In this document: in pieces, positions 1-5,229 of the stretch
Layout: every line of letters starts with the position of its first letter
Numbering within the stretch: position 1 is the stretch's first letter
Origin: an uncultured Eisenbergiella sp.
GTDB lineage: Bacteria; Bacillota; Clostridia; Lachnospirales; Lachnospiraceae
Direction of reading: 5' to 3'
Assembly (NCBI GenBank): GCA_948960675.1
Contig: CARDPF010000225.1
Span: 1-5,229 of the forward strand
Length of the DNA stretch: 5,229 nucleotides
Made by a program: the position numbers and the translations under genes
Notes under the pieces: model-generated
Database searches by the model: none
Told to the model about the DNA's origin: nothing
The model's input: the letters and a program-made list of their open reading frames with translations, nothing else

Positions 1-576
1 GGCATAGAAATTTTTGGAATCCAGATGTTCCTGCACGATCCGGAGTGCTTCACCGAAACGTTGAAAATGTACAACTTCGCGGGCACGGAGGAAACGGATG
101 GCGTCGGTGACATCAGGGGAGTCTGCGGACAGACGTAGGATATTATCGTAAGTGGTACGGGCTTTTTGCTCTGCCGCCATATCCTCCATCAAATCCGTAA
201 TGGGATCCCCGACAGACTGGAACATCGCGGCGGAAAACGGGGTTCCGGACGCCGCCTGCGGCCAGAGCGCCAGGGTATGATCCACATAATAGTCCTCAAA
301 TCCTGCGGCTTTGAGTTGTTCCATGGACATATTACGGGTCAATTGATGCACGATGGTTGCAATCATTTCAAAATGTCCCAATTCCTCTGTGCCGATATCG
401 GTCAGCACGGCCATACACTCTTTGTAAGGCATGGTATAGCGCTGGGAGAGATAGCGCATGGAGGCTCCCAGTTCCCCGTTGGGGCCACCATATTGTGTGA
501 TAATTGCTTTTGCCAGGGCAGGGTTTGTTTCGCAGATATTAATTGGATATTCCAGTCGTTTTTCATAATTAAACAT
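1..576 (-). CDS. cotJC: Spore coat protein CotJC, manganese catalase family (partial, C-terminus off window)
   Basis: Reading the minus strand from ATG at 576-574 gives 192 uninterrupted codons to the window edge, starting MFNYEKRLEYPINICE. The core matches CotJC and manganese catalases: QYGGPNGEL near residues 28-36, DIGTEELGHFEMIATIV at 60-76, AAEQKAR at 134-140 and REVVHFQRF at 166-174. By analogy with the family, the dimanganese ligands would be E35, E65, H68, E136 and H170, and all are present, so the site looks intact. CotJC is a spore-coat component; related enzymes convert hydrogen peroxide to water and oxygen. The start is fixed by AGGAGG at 586-591, 9 nt upstream. It is the third gene of cotJABC, 17 nt after the cotJB stop. 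Bacillus CotJC is about 189 aa, so only a short tail should be missing, although the protein is already slightly longer than that. Catalase activity is inferred. Confidence 0.95.
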   Translation of the reverse strand, partial: MFNYEKRLEYPINICETNPALAKAIITQYGGPNGELGASMRYLSQRYTMPYKECMAVLTDIGTEELGHFEMIATIVHQLTRNMSMEQLKAAGFEDYYVDHTLALWPQAASGTPFSAAMFQSVGDPITDLMEDMAAEQKARTTYDNILRLSADSPDVTDAIRFLRAREVVHFQRFGEALRIVQEHLDSKNFYA

Positions 577-593
577 GGACGATTCCCTCCTTC

Positions 594-953
594 CTATTGC
601 CAGGGCCACGGCTGGTTTACCCAATCCCAATAGCTGCTGCAATGCTGTGCGTGGGAGACGGTAAGCGGGCCGTAAACCCGGGCATATTCGTTCATAGCCT
701 TTTGGTAAAGACGGTTATGCTCCTGAAAATACTGAATGGCTGCGGTATCGTCCGGATGGGTATCCAGATAAAGATTGGCATCCACGCAGGCAAATTTTGT
801 CAGGGAAATCCATTCCAAAAGCTGTTCCTTCGTCATCTGCTCACAAGGACAGGAGGGAATGGGAAGGGGCTTGGGACAAGACTGTGCCTGCATGCAGGAA
901 TCCATGTTTCTTGCATATCTGCAGGATGGCTGGTTATAAGATTGGTTCATCAT
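594..953 (-). CDS. cotJB: Spore coat protein CotJB with Cys/Pro-rich N-terminal leader
   Basis: This 119-aa protein carries the CotJB domain from about residue 40 to the end. Hallmarks are the NLYLDTHPDD motif (60-69), AIQYFQEHNRLY, the YGPL turn (94-97) and the aromatic C-terminus WDWVNQPWPWQ. CotJB is a small inner spore-coat protein acting with CotJA and CotJC; its biochemical role is unknown. I chose the ATG at 953. It forms an ATGA overlap with the cotJA stop and sits 9 nt from AGAGG at 963-967, whereas the in-frame ATG at 959 leaves only 3 nt and the one at 950 leaves 12. The protein is longer than the usual 85-95 aa because of a leader of about 39 residues with five cysteines (11, 20, 26, 35, 37) and a PKPLPIPSCPC stretch. 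An internal start at M40 would give a typical length but has no visible ribosome-binding site. Confidence 0.93.
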   Translation of the reverse strand: MMNQSYNQPSCRYARNMDSCMQAQSCPKPLPIPSCPCEQMTKEQLLEWISLTKFACVDANLYLDTHPDDTAAIQYFQEHNRLYQKAMNEYARVYGPLTVSHAQHCSSYWDWVNQPWPWQ

Positions 954-1150
954 CTGCATCCACCTCTCTTTCCCAGGAAGGGTTTGTCAAGTTCCGGGAA
1001 AATGGTTCCCACACAAAGCGCTTTTTTTAATTCATAAGTCTGGTTCCAATGCTGCCAGGGCGTGTAGGCCATTGCCAAAGCCATGCCGCGCATGTCGTCG
1101 CCTGCAGGGGCCGGCATACAAGACATTGCCTGTGCTTTATATTCCGACAT
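950..1150 (-). CDS. cotJA: Spore coat-associated protein CotJA
   Basis: This 66-aa protein matches the short CotJA family. The diagnostic core is MALAMAYTPWQHW (residues 23-35) followed by ALCVGTIFPELDKPFLG (44-60). CotJA is a spore-coat component needed in Bacillus subtilis for incorporation of CotJC into the coat; its molecular activity is unknown. The start at ATG 1150-1148 is supported by AGGAG at 1157-1161 with a 6-nt spacer. The stop overlaps the cotJB start by 4 nt, which suggests translational coupling. It is the first gene of the operon, so the promoter should lie just upstream (see 1184-1211). The C-terminus ends in GKRGGCR, and the N-terminal part contains Cys11 and a PAPAG stretch of low complexity. 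No signal peptide or membrane segment is seen. Confidence 0.92.
   Translation of the reverse strand: MSEYKAQAMSCMPAPAGDDMRGMALAMAYTPWQHWNQTYELKKALCVGTIFPELDKPFLGKRGGCR
963..967 (-). promoter_or_regulatory. Ribosome-binding site that decides the cotJB start
   Basis: The minus strand reads AGAGG here, inside the 3' end of cotJA. Three in-frame ATGs follow at 959, 953 and 950, with spacers of 3, 9 and 12 nt. Only the 953 start has both good spacing and the ATGA overlap with the cotJA stop. Confidence 0.6.
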
Positions 1151-1183
1151 GAAAAAACTCCTTTTCTACTGATATTCTGATAT

Positions 1184-1211
1184 TAAATTATGTTTAAAAG
1201 ACAGAAAAGTG
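1184..1211 (-). promoter_or_regulatory. Candidate sporulation (SigK/SigE-type) promoter for cotJABC
   Basis: On the minus strand CATAATTTA (1184-1192) fits the SigK -10 consensus CATAnnnTA exactly. CAC lies at 1209-1211, with its AC separated from the -10 by 16 nt, close to the short AC -35 used by SigK. Transcription would start near 1177, leaving a leader of roughly 27 nt that includes the AGGAG site at 1157-1161. Bacillus cotJABC is transcribed by SigE, whose -10 resembles that of SigK, but I see no ATA -35 at SigE spacing. These consensus elements are short, so this is a placement by position and motif only. Confidence 0.35.
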
Positions 1212-1257
1212 CATGTTTTGACATAATAGCGTATCAGCCAAGACTGGTATGAACCGT

Positions 1258-1270
1258 TACACGTGGTGTA
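1258..1270. repeat. Small perfect inverted repeat (5-3-5)
   Basis: TACAC, spacer GTG, then GTGTA, centred in the divergent intergenic region and overlapping a CACGTG palindrome at 1260-1265. It is too short to be a terminator. It might be a dimeric regulator site, but a 5-bp repeat can occur by chance. Confidence 0.25.
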
Positions 1271-1345
1271 CTTTTTCGTAAGTTTTTCCCATAAAATAGT
1301 ACCAAGACTATATACCCCCACGGTACAATAGCAGCGGGAAAGTTT

Positions 1346-1362
1346 ACATAATATTTTTATGT
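1346..1362. repeat. AT-rich inverted repeat upstream of the 1387 gene
   Basis: ACATAA (1346-1351) and TTATGT (1357-1362) are perfect inverted copies around a 5-nt AT loop. They end 8 nt before the ribosome-binding site of the gene at 1387. The position would suit an operator or a weak leader hairpin, though the stem is AT-only except for one C-G pair. Function is not supported by anything else. Confidence 0.25.
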
Positions 1363-1386
1363 CAATCTAAGGGAGGATGGGATACG

Positions 1387-1800
1387 ATGACAGAGGTAGA
1401 ACGGAAAATGCAGCTGACGAGACTGGTACGGGAGGAAAATGCGGTGAACCGGATGAAGGTGCGTAACCGTGAGGATATTTTATACGGCAGCCCAAAGGGG
1501 CAGTTTGCCAAGGGTGAACTGCCGCTGTTTTATGACGGGCAGCTGGGGGAGGAGGGAAGTTATGTACCGGCAAACCAACAGGCCGTTGGAAATTCGTCTT
1601 TTGGGCTGCGTGCGCTTCTTGCCATTTTGCTGTTTGGCGCGGTGGTCTATATGGACAAAACAGGAACCAATTTTAACGGGGAACTGGCAGCACAGGTGAT
1701 TGCCCGGCAGGTTATTGCTTCGGATGAAGGAAAACTGATTGATTTTGTACAGAATTTCCCGTATACTTTTGATAAGAAAACGGAGGAAAAAGGGCAGTGA
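1387..1800 (+). CDS. Uncharacterised single-pass membrane protein
   Basis: I do not recognise a named family. The 137-aa product has three parts. Residues 1-40 are charged and probably helical (VERKMQLTRLVREENAV, then NRMKVRNREDILYG). Residues 41-70 form a polar linker with LPLFYDGQLGEEGSYVP. One clear membrane segment lies near 72-89 (FGLRALLAILLFGAVVYM). A tail of about 48 residues follows, with a second amphipathic stretch (LAAQVIARQVI) and a KTEEKGQ end. There is no N-terminal signal peptide, and the basic residues before the segment suggest the N-terminus is cytoplasmic and the tail external. GGAGG at 1372-1376 supports the start with a 10-nt spacer. The next gene begins 29 nt after the stop with its own ribosome-binding site, so co-transcription with the radical SAM gene is likely. 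I recall similar proteins in this position in Lachnospiraceae, but no function. Confidence 0.85.
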   Translation: MTEVERKMQLTRLVREENAVNRMKVRNREDILYGSPKGQFAKGELPLFYDGQLGEEGSYVPANQQAVGNSSFGLRALLAILLFGAVVYMDKTGTNFNGELAAQVIARQVIASDEGKLIDFVQNFPYTFDKKTEEKGQ

Positions 1801-1829
1801 CCTGATCCGTTTGGAAAGGAACCATACCA

Positions 1830-3731
1830 ATGCAGTTACCGGATTTTGAAAACCGTCTCGCCCTATCGGATGAGATTTTGATGTCTGTTGAAAAGCCGGC
1901 CCGTTACATAGGGGGGGAAGTAAACGCCGTTCAAAAGGATAAGTCGAAAGTGGATGTCCGTTTTTGCATGTGCTTTCCCGATGTCTATGAGATTGGCATG
2001 TCCCATTTGGGCATTCAGGTTTTGTATGATATGTTCAACCGTTATGAAGATGTGTGGTGTGAACGGGTCTATTCCCCTTGGGTGGACTTGGATAAAATTA
2101 TGCGGGAGCAAAACATTCCGCTTTTTGCACTGGAGTCGCAGGATCCCGTCAGGGCATTTGATTTTTTGGGGATCACCCTGCAATATGAAATGTGCTATAC
2201 CAATGTCCTGCAGGTTTTGGATCTTTCAGGAATTCCCCTGTTGGCCAAAGACCGCACAACAATGGATCCCATTGTCATCGGGGGAGGGCCGTGTACTTAT
2301 AACCCGGAGCCCATCGCACCGTTTTTTGACATGTTTTATATTGGGGAGGGGGAGACGGTTTACCGGCAGCTTTTGGATATTTATAAGGAAGAAAAAGCGG
2401 CGGGCAAGAACCGGGAGGATTTTTTGCTGCGGGCAGCACGGGAAGTGACAGGGATTTATGTCCCGTCCCTGTATGAGACTACGTACAAGCAGGACAAGAC
2501 CATTGCTTCCTTCACCCCGACAGCAGAAGGGGTTCCGGCCAGAATCCGCAAAGAAATCGTCATGGATTTGGACAAGGCGCCTTACCCCACCAATCCGATT
2601 GTTCCATATATTAAGGTGACACAGGACAGGGTCGTTTTGGAAATCCAAAGAGGCTGTATCCGGGGATGCCGGTTTTGCCAGGCCGGACAGATCTACCGTC
2701 CTGTGCGGGAAAAGAGTCTGGATGTATTAAAGCAATATGCCCTTGAGATGCTTGCGGGTACCGGGCAGGAGGAGATTTCCTTAAATTCCTTAAGTTCCAG
2801 CGACTATTCCCATTTGGAAGAACTGGTGGATTTTCTGATGGAAACCTGCCGGGAAAAGAAAGTGAATATCTCCCTTCCTTCCCTGCGCATTGATGCGTTT
2901 TCACTGGATGTGATGAGCAAGGTGCAGGATGTGAAAAAAAGCAGCCTGACCTTTGCGCCGGAAGCCGGAAGCCAACGGCTTAGAAACGTGATCAACAAAG
3001 GGTTGACCGAAGAAGTCATTTTAAACGGTGCAGCCCTGGCGTTCACCGGGGGATGGAGCCGTGTCAAGCTTTATTTCATGCTGGGACTTCCCACGGAAAC
3101 AGAGGAGGATATCCGGCAAATTGCGGAATTGTCAAATAAAATTGCGGCACTTTATTATGAACTGCTTCCAAAGGAAAAGCGGTCCGGCCCGGTACAAATT
3201 GTGGTAAGCACCTCCTTTTTTGTCCCAAAACCCTTTACCCCCTTCCAGTGGGCAAAAATGTGTACCAAGGAAGAATTTTTGCAAAAAGCATCCCAGACCA
3301 AACAGGCCATTTGCGGACAGCTCAACCAAAAAAGGATCAAATACAATTGGCATGAGGCGGATGTCAGCGTAATGGAGGGGATTTTTGCCCGGGGGGATCA
3401 AAAAGTGGCGGATGTTATTTTGCGCGCTTATCAAAAAGGATGTATTTATGATGCCTGGGGGGAATATTTTAACAATGCATTATGGATGGATGCTTTTGCG
3501 GAATGTGGGGTGGATCCGGATTTCTACACTGTGCGGGAACGTTATGCAAAAGAAATTTTCCCCTGGGATTTTTTGGACTGTGGTGTGCGCAAAGATTTTC
3601 TTGCACGCGAGTGGGAGTGTGCCCAAAAGGAAGAGGTGACGCCAAACTGCAGGGTACAATGCCAGGGATGCGGCGCCCTACAATTTGGGGGTGGTGTCTG
3701 TTTTGAAAAACGGGAAGGCGGCTGCGTATGA
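1830..3731 (+). CDS. TIGR03960 family B12-binding-domain-like radical SAM protein
   Basis: This is a full-length 633-aa member of the TIGR03960 family. Residues about 17-230 form a B12-binding-like domain (CFPDVYEIGMSHLGIQVLYD, later DPIVIGGGPCTYNPEP and FYIGEGETVY). The radical SAM core starts at LEIQRGCIRGCRFCQAG, where C276, C280 and C283 form the CxxxCxxC that binds the [4Fe-4S] cluster for cleaving S-adenosylmethionine. It continues through FAPEAGSQRLR (375-385), VKLYFMLGLPTETEED (412-427) and VPKPFTPFQW (465-474). The N-terminal domain lacks the DxHxxG motif used for base-off cobalamin binding. The tail has another CxxxCxxC (607, 611, 614) plus C624 and C632. The substrate is unknown. 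AAAGGA at 1815-1820 supports the start with a 9-nt spacer. The stop overlaps the DUF2344 start by 4 nt; in other bacteria the two proteins can be fused, which implies a joint function. Confidence 0.95.
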   Translation: MQLPDFENRLALSDEILMSVEKPARYIGGEVNAVQKDKSKVDVRFCMCFPDVYEIGMSHLGIQVLYDMFNRYEDVWCERVYSPWVDLDKIMREQNIPLFALESQDPVRAFDFLGITLQYEMCYTNVLQVLDLSGIPLLAKDRTTMDPIVIGGGPCTYNPEPIAPFFDMFYIGEGETVYRQLLDIYKEEKAAGKNREDFLLRAAREVTGIYVPSLYETTYKQDKTIASFTPTAEGVPARIRKEIVMDLDKAPYPTNPIVPYIKVTQDRVVLEIQRGCIRGCRFCQAGQIYRPVREKSLDVLKQYALEMLAGTGQEEISLNSLSSSDYSHLEELVDFLMETCREKKVNISLPSLRIDAFSLDVMSKVQDVKKSSLTFAPEAGSQRLRNVINKGLTEEVILNGAALAFTGGWSRVKLYFMLGLPTETEEDIRQIAELSNKIAALYYELLPKEKRSGPVQIVVSTSFFVPKPFTPFQWAKMCTKEEFLQKASQTKQAICGQLNQKRIKYNWHEADVSVMEGIFARGDQKVADVILRAYQKGCIYDAWGEYFNNALWMDAFAECGVDPDFYTVRERYAKEIFPWDFLDCGVRKDFLAREWECAQKEEVTPNCRVQCQGCGALQFGGGVCFEKREGGCV

Positions 3732-4429
3732 AAATCAGGATCAAATTTGCAAAATACGGTGCACTGCGTTTTATCGGCCATCTGGATGTCATGCGTTTTT
3801 TCCAAAAAGCCATTCGGCGGGCGGGGATTGACGTCGCTTACAGCACCGGCTTTAGTCCCCATCAGATTATGAGCTTTGCTGCCCCGCTGGGTGTCGGAAT
3901 CTGTAGCCTGGGGGAATACATGGATGTGGAAATCTGTTCCCATCAGGGGGGCGAAGACCTGCAAAAACGGCTTTCCGGTGTGTGTCCTTATGGGATCGAA
4001 ATTTTGGATGTGAAATTGTTACCGGAAAAAGCCCCCAATGCCATGGCCAGTGTGGCTGCAGCCACATATGCCGTGGCCGTCAAAAATCCGGCCGGAAGCT
4101 TTGACGGCTATGCCGGGGTTCTGGAACCGTTTATGGCGCAGGAACAAATACTTGTCACCAAGGAGACGAAGCGGGGGAGTGTAGAGGTGGATATCCGCCC
4201 GGGAATTTACCGGCTTTGGCTGGAAGACGGGGCACTGTGCTTCATGGTGGATGCCAGCAGCAGTGGTAATGTCCGTCCGGATTTTGTCACGCGGCAATTC
4301 CTGCATTTTGCCGGGGCCAATTTGCCCAATAACCGGCTGCAGACCATCCGGCTGGAAATATGGATGCAGGAAGGAACCCCCCAACAGCCAAATTTCCAAC
4401 CGTTGGATGCGATAGGAGAAAGATTTTGA
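3728..4429 (+). CDS. TIGR03936 family (DUF2344) radical SAM-associated protein
   Basis: This 233-aa protein matches DUF2344/TIGR03936. Family signatures are the opening MKIRIKFAKYGALRFIGHLD (residues 1-20), with FFQKAIRRAGID just after, and YSTGFSPHQIMSFAAPLGVG (38-57) followed by GEYMDVEI. No membrane segment or signal peptide is seen, so it should be cytosolic. The catalytic role is unknown; the family is defined by its constant pairing or fusion with the TIGR03960 radical SAM protein, so it is likely a partner or substrate-handling subunit. The start ATG lies in an ATGA overlap with the upstream stop, with a modest GGAAGG at 3713-3718, which points to translational coupling. Its own stop overlaps the TTG start of the RNase gene. 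The last 20 or so residues (QEGTPQQPNFQPLDAIGERF) are polar and probably a loose tail. Confidence 0.93.
   Translation: MKIRIKFAKYGALRFIGHLDVMRFFQKAIRRAGIDVAYSTGFSPHQIMSFAAPLGVGICSLGEYMDVEICSHQGGEDLQKRLSGVCPYGIEILDVKLLPEKAPNAMASVAAATYAVAVKNPAGSFDGYAGVLEPFMAQEQILVTKETKRGSVEVDIRPGIYRLWLEDGALCFMVDASSSGNVRPDFVTRQFLHFAGANLPNNRLQTIRLEIWMQEGTPQQPNFQPLDAIGERF
4414..4418 (+). promoter_or_regulatory. Ribosome-binding site that decides the TTG start of the RNase gene
   Basis: AGGAG lies 7 nt upstream of TTG at 4426 inside the 3' end of the DUF2344 gene. There is no in-frame ATG until codon 83 of the RNase reading frame, which is already past the start of its S1-like region, so the TTG start is strongly preferred. 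Confidence 0.75.
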
Positions 4430-5229
4430 GTACAACATATATTATTACACGGTTTTGCGATATAGCGCTGGGGAACAATAAAAATGTTGGCTCCCCGGAT
4501 GGTCAACTGTGCTGCTGCCTGCTGGAAGAGGATAAACTTGTGGAAGTCAATATTGACTTGGAAGGTCAAAATCTTTTGGGGAATGTTTATGTGGGAAAAG
4601 TGAAAAACATTCTTAAAAACATTGATGCCGCCTTTGTGGAAATTGCAGGCAGGCAAACCTGTTTTTTACCCATGTCAGAAGCGAAGCACCCGGTTTTGAC
4701 AAACCGCGTATTTGACGGGAGAATCATTTCCGGGGATGAAATTTTGGTACAGGTGAAAAAGGACGCCGCAAAGACAAAGGATCCGGTACTTACCGCGAAG
4801 CTTTCCCTGACCGGTATTTATGCGTCCGTTTCCATGGGAACGAAAAGGGAAATCCATTATTCCCATAAGCTGTCGGAGGAAGCCAAAGAACGTCTCAGGG
4901 AAATACTCCGGGATACCGAGATCCGAATCCCCCCGATGACCAATGTAGTCATCCGCACAAAAGCAGGGGAATTGGCAGAAGACGGCGCCGATCCTACGCC
5001 ATTGCAAACGGAACTGTCGAATCTTTTTGACCAGCTTGACCGGATTTTGCGGCTGGGGAAAACCCGGACGGTATTTTCCTGCCTGACGGAAAATGTGCCG
5101 GGATATGTAAGGCGCTTACAGAAAACAGGATTTCCGGATAAGATTGTCACCGATGTGCTTTCCGTTTACCAGACGCTGCAAAGCTTTTTCGGGAATGGGA
5201 CAGACCCATGTTTGTGTGACCGCATTACA
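4426..5229 (+). CDS. rng: Ribonuclease E/G family protein (partial, C-terminus off window)
   Basis: From TTG at 4426 an open frame of 268 codons runs to the window edge. It reads (M)STTYIITRFCDIAL and continues LVEVNIDLEG. An S1-like RNA-binding part follows at about residues 50-85 (GNVYVGKVKNILKN, then IDAAFVEIAGRQTCFLP) and 105-130 (GDEILVQVKKDAAKTKDPVL, then TAKLSLTG). Next is the family stretch PPMTNVVIRTKAGELAEDG. This endoribonuclease cuts single-stranded RNA and acts in rRNA maturation and mRNA decay. The catalytic aspartates and the zinc-link CPxC motif lie further downstream, outside the window, so activity cannot be judged. TTGA overlaps the DUF2344 stop and AGGAG is 7 nt upstream, which fixes the unusual start. 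Compared with the RNase G sequences I recall, the N-terminus carries about 15 extra residues (GNNKNVGSPDGQLCCC). RNase E rather than G cannot be excluded from this part; G is usual in Clostridia. Confidence 0.92.
   Translation, partial: MSTTYIITRFCDIALGNNKNVGSPDGQLCCCLLEEDKLVEVNIDLEGQNLLGNVYVGKVKNILKNIDAAFVEIAGRQTCFLPMSEAKHPVLTNRVFDGRIISGDEILVQVKKDAAKTKDPVLTAKLSLTGIYASVSMGTKREIHYSHKLSEEAKERLREILRDTEIRIPPMTNVVIRTKAGELAEDGADPTPLQTELSNLFDQLDRILRLGKTRTVFSCLTENVPGYVRRLQKTGFPDKIVTDVLSVYQTLQSFFGNGTDPCLCDRIT

Larger units (their letters stand above)
1151..1386. other. Divergent intergenic region between cotJA and the rightward operon
   Basis: This is a 236-nt AT-rich non-coding stretch lying between genes that point away from each other, so it should carry promoters for both directions. 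Towards cotJA there is a SigK/SigE-like candidate at 1184-1211. Towards the plus-strand gene I find no convincing SigA promoter: TTGACA at 1218-1223 has no -10 at the right distance, and TACAAT at 1324-1329 has no -35. Short repeats (CCAAGACT twice, ACATAATA twice) and two small inverted repeats occupy part of it. The plus-strand ribosome-binding site GGGAGG is at 1371-1376. I see no ORF, tRNA or strong hairpin. Confidence 0.7.

Noticed and set aside
166..633. Plus-strand open frame of 155 codons opposite cotJC
   Set aside because: It is antisense to a clear CotJC coding region, has a composition typical of a reverse-frame shadow (many His, Cys, Gly), and shows no family resemblance.
597..1037. 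Plus-strand open frames (597-1037 and 797-1030) opposite cotJB and cotJA
   Set aside because: Both lie antisense to recognisable CotJ proteins and lack a plausible ribosome-binding site or known domain.
1218..1253. TTGACA at 1218-1223 as a SigA promoter for the gene at 1387
   Set aside because: The nearest -10-like hexamer, TATGAA at 1248-1253, is 24 nt away instead of about 17, and nothing fits at the proper spacing.
1258..1270. Inverted repeat as a transcription terminator
   Set aside because: The stem is only 5 bp with no adjacent U-run at the correct place, and the flanking genes diverge, so no terminator is expected.
1480..1830. Minus-strand open frame of 116 codons opposite the membrane protein gene
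   Set aside because: The plus-strand gene has a good ribosome-binding site, operon placement and a clean membrane segment; the antisense frame has none of these.
3542..3964. Minus-strand open frames (3469-3813 and 3542-3964) spanning the junction of the radical SAM and DUF2344 genes
   Set aside because: Both are antisense to two strongly recognised proteins with an ATGA overlap; no independent support.
4207..4656. Minus-strand open frames (4207-4656 and 4675-5150) opposite DUF2344 and the RNase gene
   Set aside because: The plus strand carries a continuous RNase E/G coding frame from TTG at 4426, which explains this region; the antisense frames are shadows.
1..5229. Mobile elements, CRISPR arrays, tRNA or rRNA genes, riboswitches, defence systems
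   Set aside because: No terminal inverted repeats, transposase or integrase motifs, regularly spaced repeats, or RNA-gene-like structure were found; nearly all of the window is filled by core genes.

Overview
The window reads as chromosomal DNA from an anaerobic, endospore-forming member of the Clostridia, most likely Lachnospiraceae or a close relative. The family-level guess is inference. It rests on a complete cotJ spore-coat operon, the gene order radical SAM / DUF2344 / RNase G, purine-rich Shine-Dalgarno sites ahead of most genes, and protein resemblance recalled from memory rather than searched.

Layout. Positions 1-1150 (minus strand) hold the spore-coat operon cotJA-cotJB-cotJC, transcribed leftward. 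cotJA and cotJB overlap by 4 nt (ATGA). cotJC follows cotJB after 17 nt and runs off the left edge with 192 codons visible. Positions 1151-1386 are a non-coding divergent intergenic region with a candidate late-sporulation promoter facing cotJA and several short repeats. From 1387 rightward (plus strand) lies a tight gene set: an uncharacterised single-pass membrane protein (137 aa), a 633-aa radical SAM protein of the TIGR03960 type with a B12-binding-like N-terminal domain, its DUF2344/TIGR03936 partner (233 aa), and the first 268 codons of a ribonuclease E/G family protein, cut by the right edge. The last three are joined by two successive 4-nt stop/start overlaps (ATGA, then TTGA).

How the genes work together. 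CotJA, CotJB and CotJC are known in Bacillus as inner spore-coat components. CotJC is a manganese-catalase homologue, and all its expected dimanganese ligands are visible here. The rightward set has no settled biochemical role beyond RNase G, which acts in RNA maturation and decay. In Clostridia I recall it lying upstream of rplU-rpmA-obgE, so an RNA or ribosome-linked role for the radical SAM pair is a reasonable but unproven inference.

I see no mobile element, CRISPR array, tRNA, rRNA, riboswitch or clear terminator. The window looks like core chromosome rather than accessory DNA. The points most worth a second look are the poorly understood radical SAM pair with its second CxxxCxxC cluster and missing B12 His motif, the Cys/Pro-rich leader on CotJB, and the unknown membrane protein at the head of the rightward operon.
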